Shown: positions 47,165 through 55,741 of the stretch, one piece after another
Numbering within the stretch: position 1 is the stretch's first letter
How the letters are laid out: the number at the start of each line of letters is the position of its first letter
Origin: an uncultured Pseudomonadota bacterium
GTDB taxonomy: Bacteria > Myxococcota_A > UBA9160 > PR03
DNA length: 64,000 bases
Direction: 5' to 3'
Assembly: GCA_900696485.1 (NCBI GenBank)
Contig: CAADGG010000090.1
Location: 1-64,000 of the forward strand
The notes under the pieces: model-generated
Seen by the model: the letters and a program-made list of their open reading frames with translations, nothing else
What the model was told of the DNA's origin: nothing
The model's database searches: none
Made by a program: the position numbers and the translations under genes

Positions 47165-48691
47165 ATGACGCCGGGCGACGAGAGCTTGCGTGCCGATGCC
47201 ATCGTCGTCGGAACCGGTGCGGGCGGCGGGCCGGCGGCTACCGCGCTCGCGGAGGCCGGGCTCGACGTGCTGGTGCTCGAGTCCGGCGCCCGGCACGAGA
47301 CGCGCGACTTCGACGGCGAGCCGGCGACGATGCTCCCGCGGCTGATGAAGGCGACGACGGTGCCGGACAGCGGCATGGAGTTGTATGCCGGCGCCTGTGT
47401 CGGTGGTTCGACCGTCGTGAACGATGCCCTGTGTTGGCGGCCGCCGCCCGAGGTGCTCGCGCGCTGGCGCGACGAATACGGCCTGCGCGGACTCGAGGAC
47501 AGCGACTTCTCCCGCTACGCCGATGCCGTCTGGCAGCAGGTGCACGCGACCCCCACCGGCCCGGGTGACCTCTCGCGCAACGCACGCCTCCTCGAGCGCG
47601 GCGCGCAGCGTCTCGGCTGGGTCGGCGAGGCGATGGCGCGCAACGTGCGCGGCTGCGCGCATCTCGGCCTCTGCAATCTCGGGTGCCCCACGGGCGCCAA
47701 ACAGTCGGCGCTGCTCACGTGGGTCCCCCGTGCGGAACGCGCCGGCGCCCGGGTGCAGCCGCGGACCCGTGTGGAGCGCGTACTCGTCGAAGCCGGCCGT
47801 GTCCGCGGCGTCGAGGCACGGCGGCTCGATGCGGCGACGGGCCAGGCCGGGGACCTCCTGCGCTGGGAGTCTCCGCTCGTCGTGTTGGCCGCTGGCGTGC
47901 TCGAGACGCCGGCCCTGCTGCTGCGCAGCGGGATCCCTGCCGGAGCCGGCCTGCAGTTTCATTCGAGCGTGTCCGTGACCGCGCGCTTTCCAGAACGCGT
48001 CTACGGTTTCTACGGCCCGACGATGTCGTATGCCGTAACCGAGTTCAGTGACGTCCATGGAAGGCAGGGGCCCGGTTTCATGCTGGAGAACGTGACGGTC
48101 GCGCCGATGACCACGGCGGCGTCGCTTCCGGGCTTCGGCCCGGCGCTCGAGCACGCGATGGCGGCGCTGCCGCATCTCGCGCGTACGGTCGTGGTGCTGC
48201 GCGACGAGACCCGCGGACGCCTCACGATCGACCGGCAGGGGACCGCCGTCGTCTCCTACGCGCCGGTGCCCCATGATCTCGAGCGCCTGCGTCTCGCCAT
48301 CCGGCAGCTCGCGCGGCTCTATCTCGCGGCCGGCGCCGAGGAGGTCTGGCTGCCGATCGAGGGCCTCGCGCCGATCCGGCGCGAGGCGGAGCTCGGCGGA
48401 CTCGACCGGGTCGCGCTCACGCCACGTGATTTCACGCTGCTCTACGCCGTCCACCTGTTCGGCGGCGCCAACATGAGCGCGACGCCGCAGACGGGCGCCT
48501 GTGACGAGTTCGGACGGGTCTGGGGCGTTCGCGGTCTCTACGTCAGCGATGCCTCTTGCCTGCCGAGCAACACCGGCGCCAATCCGCAGATTACGATCAT
48601 GGCCAACGCGCTGCGCATCGCTGACGGCAGCGCGCTCGCATCCGGACCGCGCCGGGCGTCGAGGCGGCGGCACAGCTCGGTGTCTTCATGA
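47165..48691 (+). CDS. GMC-family FAD oxidoreductase
   Basis: 508 residues. Dinucleotide loop AIVVGTGAGGGPAATALAEAG near 13-33, VLESGARHE, and ACVGGSTVVNDALCW for FAD. The C-terminal active-site strand has a His in YAVHLFGGANM and an Asn in SNTGANPQITIMANALR. A Cys-rich loop RGCAHLGLCNLGCPTGAKQ is typical of membrane sugar/alcohol or sterol dehydrogenase GMC subunits. There is no signal peptide of its own. The stop overlaps the ATG of the Tat-type partner, which implies export as a complex. Confidence 0.88.
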   Translation: MTPGDESLRADAIVVGTGAGGGPAATALAEAGLDVLVLESGARHETRDFDGEPATMLPRLMKATTVPDSGMELYAGACVGGSTVVNDALCWRPPPEVLARWRDEYGLRGLEDSDFSRYADAVWQQVHATPTGPGDLSRNARLLERGAQRLGWVGEAMARNVRGCAHLGLCNLGCPTGAKQSALLTWVPRAERAGARVQPRTRVERVLVEAGRVRGVEARRLDAATGQAGDLLRWESPLVVLAAGVLETPALLLRSGIPAGAGLQFHSSVSVTARFPERVYGFYGPTMSYAVTEFSDVHGRQGPGFMLENVTVAPMTTAASLPGFGPALEHAMAALPHLARTVVVLRDETRGRLTIDRQGTAVVSYAPVPHDLERLRLAIRQLARLYLAAGAEEVWLPIEGLAPIRREAELGGLDRVALTPRDFTLLYAVHLFGGANMSATPQTGACDEFGRVWGVRGLYVSDASCLPSNTGANPQITIMANALRIADGSALASGPRRASRRRHSSVSS

Positions 48692-49320
48692 ACGCCGGAC
48701 CCCTGTCGCAGGAAGCGGTCGAGAAGGCGCTGACCGCGCTCCACCGACGCGGCTTTCTCCAACTGGCCGGCGCCGTGGCCGCTACGACCCTGTTCCCGAG
48801 TGGCTGCGGAGCCGTCCCGAGTGAACTCGTGCCGCCGTCGGAGCGTGTGCCGTTCGTGCTCTCCGAACGGGGCTACGCGACCTTCCAGGCTTTCTCGATG
48901 AGCCTCGTCGGTCCGGCGCTCGCGCGGGAGATCCGCACGCGCGCGCTCGATCCGGCGAGTGCGGCCGACGCCTGGGTGGCGCGGCAGCCGGCGCTCGCGC
49001 GGACGCTCGGGCAGGGGCTCGTCGTGCTCGAGTGGGGCGTCTGGCCGCTGCTCGCCAAGTGGCGACCCTTTACGGCGCTGGGCGACGCCGAACGAGAGCG
49101 CGTGCTCGCACGGCTCGCCGTCTCCCGGATCGAACTGCTGCGCGATCTCTACCGAGGTCTCAAGTCGCTGGCGACCCTGGCGGTGTACACGGATCCGGCG
49201 GCCCGTCGGGTGCTCGGTCATCCCGGCCCGTTCGTTGCGGAAGGCATCGCGCTGGCGATGCAGCCATTGCCCGTGAGGAGTCGCGTGGGCGGCGGCGACG
49301 CATCCGGAAGTCACGAGTAG
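48688..49320 (+). CDS. Tat-exported lipoprotein partner of the GMC oxidoreductase
   Basis: 210 residues. LHRRGFLQLAGAVAATTLF is a twin-arginine-type signal (Arg20-Arg21), followed by a lipobox ending at Cys40 (PSGC). The rest is helical, like the gluconate-2-dehydrogenase subunit-3 type small subunits that accompany GMC enzymes. Its ATG overlaps the GMC stop. I infer it carries the folded, FAD-loaded GMC subunit through Tat. No cytochrome subunit follows. Confidence 0.75.
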   Translation: MNAGPLSQEAVEKALTALHRRGFLQLAGAVAATTLFPSGCGAVPSELVPPSERVPFVLSERGYATFQAFSMSLVGPALAREIRTRALDPASAADAWVARQPALARTLGQGLVVLEWGVWPLLAKWRPFTALGDAERERVLARLAVSRIELLRDLYRGLKSLATLAVYTDPAARRVLGHPGPFVAEGIALAMQPLPVRSRVGGGDASGSHE

Positions 49321-49360
49321 TCTCGGACCCGGTTCGGGATCCGAACGAGTAACCGCGAAA

Positions 49361-49403
49361 GAGAGGCCCCCGGGCAGCGCTGGATGCCGCCCGGAGGCCT
49401 CTC
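49361..49403 (-). terminator. Stem-loop between convergent genes
   Basis: 49361-49375 pairs with 49089+300 region 49389-49403 over 14 bp with one mismatch and a 13-nt loop. On the minus strand TTTC follows the stem. It sits between the Tat lipoprotein gene and the PEP-CTERM gene and could stop transcription from both sides; the T-run is short. Confidence 0.5.
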
Positions 49404-49451
49404 GCGGAAGTGCGGCGCGCGCACGCGCCGCGCCGTCTCTCGTGTGGCGCG

Positions 49452-50426
49452 TTACGCGTGTCGCCTGCGGCCGGCGCCCGCCAGGCCCACGAGGCCTCCG
49501 AGCAGCAACAGCGCGGTCGCCGGCTCCGGAACCAGCGCGAACGCGACGATCGCGCCGGTGGCGCTCGCGTTCAGGTTCGTTCCTTCGAGGGTCAACGTGA
49601 GCGGGACGTTCACCGGAATCTCCAGCCGCCGCAGCAGCGGATTGTTGATCGGATCGGGGGAAGTGACCGATCCTCCTGCGGCGCTGTTGGCGCCGAAGAT
49701 GTTCGCGAAGGGTGTTCCGTCGCTGTCCGGGATCACCTGGCCGACGAGCGTGCTGAGCCCATCGAGTGCGACGATGGACTGCTCGACTCCCACCGAGATG
49801 CCGCTGCTGTTGAAGCTGGTGCCGGCGATCGGCACGGCCCCGCTTCCGATGTCGTAGGCCACATCGAGGAAGCTGATGTAGGCGACGTCCAGCGTAACGA
49901 AGCTCACGCTGGCGCGAACCTTCGCCGCGAACACCGCAGCGGCCGTGCTGGTGCCGATGAACTGCCCGTTCGGGTTTTCCGCGTTCGTCGCATTCGGATC
50001 GAAATCGGCCGGATTCGGCCGGAAGCTTCCGGACGTGAGGCCGAAGGCGTTGTGCTGGCCGGTGAGGAACTCGATCGAGACGCCATCGACGAAATCCGTC
50101 GTGAGCGTACCGGCGACGGCCGCCGTCCGGCCCTGTGACCACGTGCTGTTGTTGGCATTGCGGAGCCGGATCGTGGCATTGGTGCCATCCAGGCTGACGG
50201 CCTGGTCCGGAACGTTCAGGGTCAGCGCGCTCTGCGCGTCGTCGATCGCCCACACGATGGTGGCTGCCTGGCCGACCGCCGGAAGCGCCATGGCCGCCGC
50301 CGCCAGCACCGCCAGCGCGCCGCAACCGGCCGTAGAAAACCATCGATCGAGCAACCCGACGCCCACCTTCGGGCGCCGTGTCGAGCGCCGAGTCGAGCTC
50401 GGTGCTCTACGCACACGAATCCGCAT
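49452..50426 (-). CDS. PEP-CTERM sorted surface protein
   Basis: 324 residues. After a basic N-terminus, the signal peptide's hydrophobic core runs about 42-58 with AxA before ATIVWAID. The C-terminus has VPEP (299-302), a hydrophobic helix and the basic end GRRRHA: a complete PEP-CTERM signal for exosortase processing. The body is strand-rich and Asn/Thr/Ser-rich with NPL and NAT type sequons, no known enzyme motif. GGAAAGGGG precedes the ATG at 50426, and a near-perfect sigma-54 promoter lies 40 bases upstream. No exosortase is in the window. Confidence 0.9.
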   Translation of the reverse strand: MRIRVRRAPSSTRRSTRRPKVGVGLLDRWFSTAGCGALAVLAAAAMALPAVGQAATIVWAIDDAQSALTLNVPDQAVSLDGTNATIRLRNANNSTWSQGRTAAVAGTLTTDFVDGVSIEFLTGQHNAFGLTSGSFRPNPADFDPNATNAENPNGQFIGTSTAAAVFAAKVRASVSFVTLDVAYISFLDVAYDIGSGAVPIAGTSFNSSGISVGVEQSIVALDGLSTLVGQVIPDSDGTPFANIFGANSAAGGSVTSPDPINNPLLRRLEIPVNVPLTLTLEGTNLNASATGAIVAFALVPEPATALLLLGGLVGLAGAGRRRHA

Positions 50427-50465
50427 GAAAAATCCCCTTTCCCAAAAGGATAGGTGGAGGTCAAG

Positions 50466-50480
50466 CAAGACCGGTGCCAC
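50466..50480 (-). promoter_or_regulatory. Sigma-54 promoter (-24/-12) of the PEP-CTERM gene
   Basis: Read on the minus strand: TGGCACC, four bases, TTGC. This is a 10 of 11 match with exact GG-to-GC spacing. The start would be near 50454, 28 bases before the ATG, leaving room for the ribosome site only. Confidence 0.72.
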
Positions 50481-51141
50481 TGGTAAGTAGTGCATTATGG
50501 TAATGAAAACAAACACTTAGAGACTCATTGCCAGTCGTTCGAAGCTGGCAAGAGAACTGATTCTCTCGGAATGGGCAATCTGTTATCCTCGTCCCGGAGC
50601 GGGCCGCAGAATCCGCCCGGGCCCGCTGTGTCCGTCGCTTCGTGGCCGGCCGCCCCACGCCGATTGCAGGGCGGGCCTCGCGCAACCGCGCCGGTTCGCC
50701 TACAAGAATGTGCAGCGGCGGTGCTCCGTGTCCCGAGATCGCCGGGGACCCCGCGAGGAGAGGCTTCCCTCTCGGTCGGGCCTGCGCCCCGCCTGGGGAT
50801 GCCGCTCATCGGCGACCGGGCGCTCGGGGCGCCCGGGATTTGCGGCACGGCGCCTACGAAGGGCCCGACACGCCAGAACGGGCAGGGCAGGGCGTTCCGC
50901 GCTCCCTGCGGGTGCCCTCGGCCGAAGCCCGCGGCAGGGGGCGGCGCGAAAATCCCCGGCACCGGGGAGCGGCGACGAGAAGTTCCCGGCCGCTCGCGGA
51001 GGTCCGCGGCGGATTCCAGAGGGGGACCTCGCGGACTTCTCCGGTCCGATCCTTCGATCGGATGCGGGGCGCGGATCGGTACGGTCAGCACGCGATCCGC
51101 GTATGACCGATGACCGCAACCAGAGACGAGGGCGATGTTCG
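50481..51141. other. Long non-coding gap before recQ
   Basis: About 660 bases without a believable gene. The left end (50481-50590) is unusually A/T-rich for the window. The rest is GC-rich with several hairpin-forming stretches, for example GTCCGCG (51001-51010 area) with CGCGGAC about 30 bases later. No known RNA family core was seen. It may hold the recQ promoter and leader. Confidence 0.5.
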
Positions 51142-53532
51142 ATGGCGGAAGAGACCGAAAAGCCGAAGGCCCGCCGCTCGAAGCCGGCGGCTGATCGCAC
51201 GACGGCGGCGCGATCTGCGGGTCCGCGGCCGCGGCGCACACCCAAGGTGACGGCGGACGGTGACACCGAGCCCGTTCCGAAAGCGTCGAAGGCGACCGCG
51301 AGCAGGCCGCGCTGGACGCGCGAGACCGATGCCGCGCGCGAGGACGCGGCGCACGTCGAAGAGCTGGTGGCCGCGCTCGCGGCCAGCGAAGGGGAGGAAG
51401 CATTCGAGGACCTCGAGCTCGAGCCGCAGGAGTCCGAGTCCCCGCCGCCCGAGGTCCCTCCGGTGGTGCTGCCGCCATCCCCACGAAAACGCCCAGGGAG
51501 CCGCACCGCGGTGACTCCCCTCGAACCGATTCCGGCGCCGCTGACCGTCGACGAGGCGGCTCGTCGCATCGGGATCGAACGGCTCTATCCGGAGCAGGCC
51601 CAGGTCGTCGAAGCCGTGACGGCGGGTCGCGACGTCCTGATGGTGTTGCCGACCGGGTTCGGCAAGTCCGCCTGCTACCAGGTCCCGGCGATGATGTTGC
51701 CGCAGCCGGTGGTCCTGATCTCACCGCTGCTCGCGTTGCTCGAGGACCAGCACACGAAGCTGCTCGCACGGGGGATCCGGGTCGCGCGGCTCGACGGAAC
51801 CGTGCGCGGCAATGCCCGCAAACGCGCGCTCGCCGATGTGGCGCGCGGCGGTTCGATCCTGGTGATGACGACGCCCGAGACCCTGGCGAATCTGGAGCTG
51901 CGCACGGCGCTCGCGAGTTCCGGCGTCGGTCTCGTCGCGGTCGACGAAGCGCACTGCATCTCGGAGTGGGGCTTCGACTTCCGCCCCGCGTATCGGCGAC
52001 TCGGCGCGCGGGTGCGGGAACTCGGCGCCCCGCCGGTGCTGGCGCTCACGGCGACCGCGACCGAGCAGGTACGCGAAGCGATCGTCGGGACGCTCGGCAT
52101 GCGCGAGCCCGAGATCGTCGCGTCGTCTCCGCATCGTTCGAACCTCGCTTTCGAGGTGCTGCCGTGCGAGGGCGACGTGCGGCTGCGCGCGCTGCTGCGG
52201 CTGACGCGCCGCCTGCACCGGCCCGGCATCATCTACTGCTCGACGCGTCGGGAAGTCGAGCTGGTGTACATGCTGATCCGTCGCTTCGGAATCCCGGCGC
52301 ACCGCTATCACGGAGGCATGACGGGCAAGGAGCGCGAAACCGAACAGGAACGCTTCATGGACTCGGGCCGGCGCGTCGTGATGGTGGCGACCAGCGCATT
52401 CGGCCTCGGCATCGACAAGCCCGATATCCGCTTCGTCCTGCACTTCCAGGCTCCCGCATCCCTCGAACAATACGTGCAGGAAGCCGGCCGCGGTGGACGC
52501 GATGGCAAGAAGGCCAACTGTATCCTGCTCTACGACGGCAGCGACCGCGGGATCCACGAGGCGCTGCTCGCGCGCAGTCGCGTCCGTCCGGATCAGCTTT
52601 ATCGACTGGCTGCGGCGCTCGCCGCCTGGGCGGATGAGGCGCGCGAGCCGTCACTCGAGGCGTTGGCGCTGTCAGCGGAGATGGGGCCGCGCGTCGCGGC
52701 CGCCCTGCTCACCAAACTCGAAGAGGCCGGTCTGACCCGCTGGGACGAGAAGAACATCCAGATCTCCGGCAGCAAGGAGACGCTGGTGCAGGATGCGCGC
52801 GCGCTGGCCGGCCAGTTCGAGACCCTGCGCACGGAAGACAGCCATCGTCTCGATGCGCTCGCGGACTATGCGCGTGACGAGGGGTGTCGGGCAGTCTTCC
52901 TGCGCGCCTACTTCGGCGAGTCCGAGGGCGAGCCGTGCGGACTCTGTGACGTGTGTCGCGGCCGGCCCGAGCGTTCCGAGGCGTTCTTCGCGCCGATCGC
53001 GAAGCCGGTGGCCGCAGGGCGCGGGCGCGGTGGTCGCCGCGGGGCCGCGCGCGGACGCGAGCAGCCGGCGGCGCGCGAGGCCCGCAGTCCGCAGGGACGA
53101 CGCAGCCGACGGGGCCGCGATCGGAGTCCCGCGCGGGGCGGGAGCGACACTGCGCGCACGCCGCGCGCCGACGGGTCTTCCCGTCCGGAGGACGCGCGCC
53201 GCCGCCGTGGCCGGCGCGGCGGGCGCCGCACGCGAGATCAGGCCCATCCGGGCGCACGGCCGCTGATCGATCCGGAGATCCTCGCGCAACCGTTCGTCCT
53301 CGACGAGGCACCGCCGTCGAGACTCGCCGATCCGCGGCCGCGGCCCGCCCGGCCGTCTCGCGAGACCCGCAATGAGGTCGCGGGGCTGCCGGGTCGGGAT
53401 GGGGACGGAGCCCGCCGTCGCCGTCGCGGCCGGCGGGGGGGACGCCGGCGCCGCGAACGCGAAACCGGGGCGTCACCCGGTCCGGGGTCGGAGGATCTCG
53501 CGCGTCCTCCGCCGCACGACCCCGAGATCTGA
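51142..53532 (+). CDS. recQ: RecQ-family ATP-dependent DNA helicase with disordered tails
   Basis: 796 residues. Helicase core from about 133: LPTGFGKSACYQ (Walker A), VDEAHCISEWGFDFRP (DEAH), LTATATEQV, and QEAGRGGRDGK (motif VI). The RecQ zinc site is about 580-605 (C...PCGLCDVC). The first 120 residues are Lys/Arg/Glu/Pro-rich and disordered. The last ~190 are Arg/Gly-rich with repeated RRGRRGG-type runs, and no HRDC domain is present. ATG at 51142 has GAGGGCG before it; an ATG at 51103 is in frame but lacks one. Confidence 0.9.
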   Translation: MAEETEKPKARRSKPAADRTTAARSAGPRPRRTPKVTADGDTEPVPKASKATASRPRWTRETDAAREDAAHVEELVAALAASEGEEAFEDLELEPQESESPPPEVPPVVLPPSPRKRPGSRTAVTPLEPIPAPLTVDEAARRIGIERLYPEQAQVVEAVTAGRDVLMVLPTGFGKSACYQVPAMMLPQPVVLISPLLALLEDQHTKLLARGIRVARLDGTVRGNARKRALADVARGGSILVMTTPETLANLELRTALASSGVGLVAVDEAHCISEWGFDFRPAYRRLGARVRELGAPPVLALTATATEQVREAIVGTLGMREPEIVASSPHRSNLAFEVLPCEGDVRLRALLRLTRRLHRPGIIYCSTRREVELVYMLIRRFGIPAHRYHGGMTGKERETEQERFMDSGRRVVMVATSAFGLGIDKPDIRFVLHFQAPASLEQYVQEAGRGGRDGKKANCILLYDGSDRGIHEALLARSRVRPDQLYRLAAALAAWADEAREPSLEALALSAEMGPRVAAALLTKLEEAGLTRWDEKNIQISGSKETLVQDARALAGQFETLRTEDSHRLDALADYARDEGCRAVFLRAYFGESEGEPCGLCDVCRGRPERSEAFFAPIAKPVAAGRGRGGRRGAARGREQPAAREARSPQGRRSRRGRDRSPARGGSDTARTPRADGSSRPEDARRRRGRRGGRRTRDQAHPGARPLIDPEILAQPFVLDEAPPSRLADPRPRPARPSRETRNEVAGLPGRDGDGARRRRRGRRGGRRRRERETGASPGPGSEDLARPPPHDPEI

Positions 53533-53561
53533 GCTGCGGCCCGCGTCGCCGCGGCGGCCGG

Positions 53562-54104
53562 CTAGGGAGCCGGTGCGTCCGGGGGCGCGCTGCCGACCGT
53601 CGTCGCTTGCAGACCTTCGCGTCCGGCCTCGAGGTCGAGGCCGACTCGCTGGCCTTCCGTCAGCTGCTCGAAGACCAATCCGTCGTGCACGGCGTTGCGG
53701 TGGAAGTACACCTGCTCGCCGCTGTCGGTCAGGATGAAGCCATAGCCTTCGTCGCGAAAGATCCGGTCGACGATGCCGAGTAGCGGCGGCGTGCTGGCCA
53801 GTTCGCTGCGCCGGTCGTCGCGGCGATCGCGAAAGCGGCGCAGCTCCCGGATGAACGCCTCCACTGCCTCGTGAAGCGCCAGCGAGAGATCCGGTCTCGT
53901 CCGCGCGGCGGCGAGCTCCTTGCCGCGGAGCAGGCCCGCGATGCGGACTTCCTGTCCGCCATGGCGGTGGTGGTTACTCTGCTTCGCGACGATGCGCACG
54001 TCGATCAGATCCGTGTGGCCGTTGCCGAGCGCGCGAAGGCGATCTTCGACGGCATCGCGCTCTTCGCTGCGGATCTTCTGCATATCGACCCATTGAATCT
54101 GCAA
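53562..54104 (-). CDS. HPF/RaiA-type ribosome hibernation factor fused to a cold-shock domain
   Basis: 180 residues. Residues 1-100 match the S30AE/HPF fold (IQWVDMQKIRSEERDAVEDR and a long second helix LALHEAVEAFIRELRRF), which binds the 30S decoding centre in dormant ribosomes. Residues 109-170 are a cold-shock domain: GIVDRIFRDEGYGFI and QVYFHRNAV give the RNP1- and RNP2-like strands. TTG start at 54104 with GGGAGGAAG upstream. Last gene of the minus-strand run from 55513. Role: probably ribosome silencing plus RNA binding in stress. Confidence 0.85.
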   Translation of the reverse strand: MQIQWVDMQKIRSEERDAVEDRLRALGNGHTDLIDVRIVAKQSNHHRHGGQEVRIAGLLRGKELAAARTRPDLSLALHEAVEAFIRELRRFRDRRDDRRSELASTPPLLGIVDRIFRDEGYGFILTDSGEQVYFHRNAVHDGLVFEQLTEGQRVGLDLEAGREGLQATTVGSAPPDAPAP

Positions 54105-54188
54105 GGTGGTCTTCCTCCCTGTTTTCGCTGTCGGTTTCGTCGTGCTGATGAGACTGCCGCGGCTCGTGGCCGTCGCGGCGTGGTGCCG

Positions 54189-54983
54189 CTAGTCGGCGCG
54201 CGCGCAAGCCACGCAGGCGGTGGCACCCGGCAGGGCTCGCAAGCGCGCGACCGGAATCGGGCCGCCGCAGCGCTCGCAGATGCCGAGCACTCCCTGGGCC
54301 GCACGGTCGAGCGCGTGATCCAGCGCGGCGAGGCGCCGGATCGCGAGCTCATCCAGCGTGCGTGAGCTGCGGATCTCGGTCAGGTTGGTGCCGTGTTCGG
54401 CCTCGTCGAGCGGCAGCTCACGGTCGCTCTGTTCGAGCGTGCGTTCGGCTTCCTGCCGGCCGGCGAGCCGCGCGCGAATGCGCTCGCGCTCTCGCTCCAG
54501 CTCGGAGACCAGCGCGGCCAGATCCCCGGCTCGCCCTCGGCGCTCCTCGCCTTTGCGCAGCCCGAGCGAAGTGGCGAGCGCCCACAGGACGTCCGTCTCG
54601 GAGAGCAGTCCGGCAAGGCAGCCTTGCTCGTCGACGATCGGCAGGCAGCCGATGCGATGTTCGGCCATGCGTTCGGCCGCTTCGGCCAGGGAGTTCTCCG
54701 GACCGAGTGTCTCGGGCGCGTGGCTCATGATCTCTCCGACCCGCCATTCCCGCGCCGCCTGCCGCTCGCCTGGTTCGAGGGGACGGCGCAAGCTGATCGG
54801 AAACGGCAGCGATGCCCGCATGTCCTCGAGTGCGAGGACGCCGACGACCCGTCGTGCCAAATCACACACGGGAAGGTGTCGGATGCCACGCTCCCACATC
54901 CGTTCGAACGCCTCGAGCACGGAAGCGTCCGGGTCGATACAGACCGGGTCCCCGCTCATGAAGGCTTTCACGTGGGCTTCCAT
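54189..54983 (-). CDS. Tandem CBS domains fused to a DksA/TraR-type zinc finger
   Basis: 264 residues. Two CBS motifs: VKAFMSGDPVCIDPDASVLE with GIRHLPVCDLARRVVG, and VGEIMSHAPETLG with RIGCLPIVDEQGCLAG. They are followed by a coiled coil (about 155-185) and a four-cysteine TraR/DksA finger with C236, C239, C257 and C260. CBS pairs bind adenine nucleotides; DksA-type proteins bind the RNA polymerase secondary channel. The coiled coil lies on the correct side for that, but I could not confirm the tip acidic residues. ATG at 54983 with CGGAGGA. Confidence 0.85.
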   Translation of the reverse strand: MEAHVKAFMSGDPVCIDPDASVLEAFERMWERGIRHLPVCDLARRVVGVLALEDMRASLPFPISLRRPLEPGERQAAREWRVGEIMSHAPETLGPENSLAEAAERMAEHRIGCLPIVDEQGCLAGLLSETDVLWALATSLGLRKGEERRGRAGDLAALVSELERERERIRARLAGRQEAERTLEQSDRELPLDEAEHGTNLTEIRSSRTLDELAIRRLAALDHALDRAAQGVLGICERCGGPIPVARLRALPGATACVACARAD

Positions 54984-55084
54984 GCTGTCCTCCGGACCGT
55001 CCCGGTCGTTGCTGGCTCGTTGCGGTCGTTGCGAAGGCTTCCGAGCGCAGCACCGCGTCACGGTCGACCGATTTCGCGTTGGCT

Positions 55085-55513
55085 CTAGCGTAGCTCGGCG
55101 GCAACTCCTGTCGGTGACGGAAGCCGTTCGGCTTCGATCGATTGCACGTCTCCACCGTGACGCAGCACGACCTCGGTGAGCACATCGAGAAGATCGTCCG
55201 AACCGTCGGCCTGCACCCGCCCGGTCGCTGCGGCGTGCCGACCTCGACCTCGCCAGACTTCTCCCCGGCACCGCAGCGACCGGGCGAGGATCGCGGCCCG
55301 ATCGGCCGGTGTCCCGATCTTGCAGAGCAGTGGCTCGGCTTCGCGTGCTGCGCGTTCGAGCAGCAGCGCGTTCTGACGGACTTCGGGAACGGTGCGCTGG
55401 AGCGGCAGGTAGACGGTGATCCGCGGAGTCGCCGGCGTCGTGGGCTCGATCCGGCTCCGCAGCGCCTCGAGACTCGCGAGCGGTCCGGCGAGCACGAGCT
55501 TCGTTTCGGGCAT
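55085..55513 (-). CDS. Small protein resembling the ends of BaeRF-type release-factor-like proteins
   Basis: 142 residues. ITVYLPLQRTVPEVRQNALLL (33-53) resembles the start of bacterial archaeo-eukaryotic release-factor-like (BaeRF) proteins, and DLLDVLTEVVLRHGGDVQSI with PTGVAAELR resembles their C-terminal strand. The ~200-residue middle of a normal ~370-residue protein is absent, joined through LRCRGEVWRGRGRH. The assignment rests on short motifs. ATG at 55513 with GGAGGG before it; a sigma-54-like site lies 38-52 bases upstream. First gene of the run leading to the CBS-DksA and HPF-CSD genes. Confidence 0.6.
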   Translation of the reverse strand: MPETKLVLAGPLASLEALRSRIEPTTPATPRITVYLPLQRTVPEVRQNALLLERAAREAEPLLCKIGTPADRAAILARSLRCRGEVWRGRGRHAAATGRVQADGSDDLLDVLTEVVLRHGGDVQSIEAERLPSPTGVAAELR

Positions 55514-55550
55514 ACGGGGGGGATCCCTCCGGTCTGTCCCGATGGATGTT

Positions 55551-55565
55551 GCAACGCGCGTACCG
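55551..55565 (-). promoter_or_regulatory. Sigma-54-like promoter of the BaeRF/CBS-DksA/HPF run
   Basis: Minus strand reads CGGTACG, four bases, TTGC then A. 9 of 11 conserved positions match, with exact GG-to-GC spacing. The predicted start near 55539 is 26 bases before the ATG, the same geometry as the PEP-CTERM promoter. Confidence 0.45.
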
Positions 55566-55710
55566 CAGCGCGCGGCACGCTCCGAGCGCCTCATCGCGGC
55601 TTCAACCCCGAGACTGTGGCGTCTCTGCACGCCTGAGACCAGTCGCCCCGCCCGGCTCAGCGGGTTTCGCCTCGCGGGCCGCTGGAGCGCCGCTCGCAGC
55701 CGGCGCCAGT

Positions 55711-55725
55711 TGGCCCCGGACTTGC
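55711..55725 (+). promoter_or_regulatory. Sigma-54-like site before the HAD-ATPase gene
   Basis: TGGCCCC, four bases, TTGC then T: 9 of 11 positions match with exact spacing. The start would be near 55737, only five bases before the TTG start codon and inside the ribosome site, so this would be a nearly leaderless message or a false match. Confidence 0.3.
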
Positions 55726-55741
55726 TTTCCAATCGAGGACC

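Noticed and set aside
50490-51113. 207-residue open frame in the gap before recQ
   Set aside because: Translation is low-complexity Pro/Arg/Gly with no recognisable motif; frame openness is expected in GC-rich DNA.
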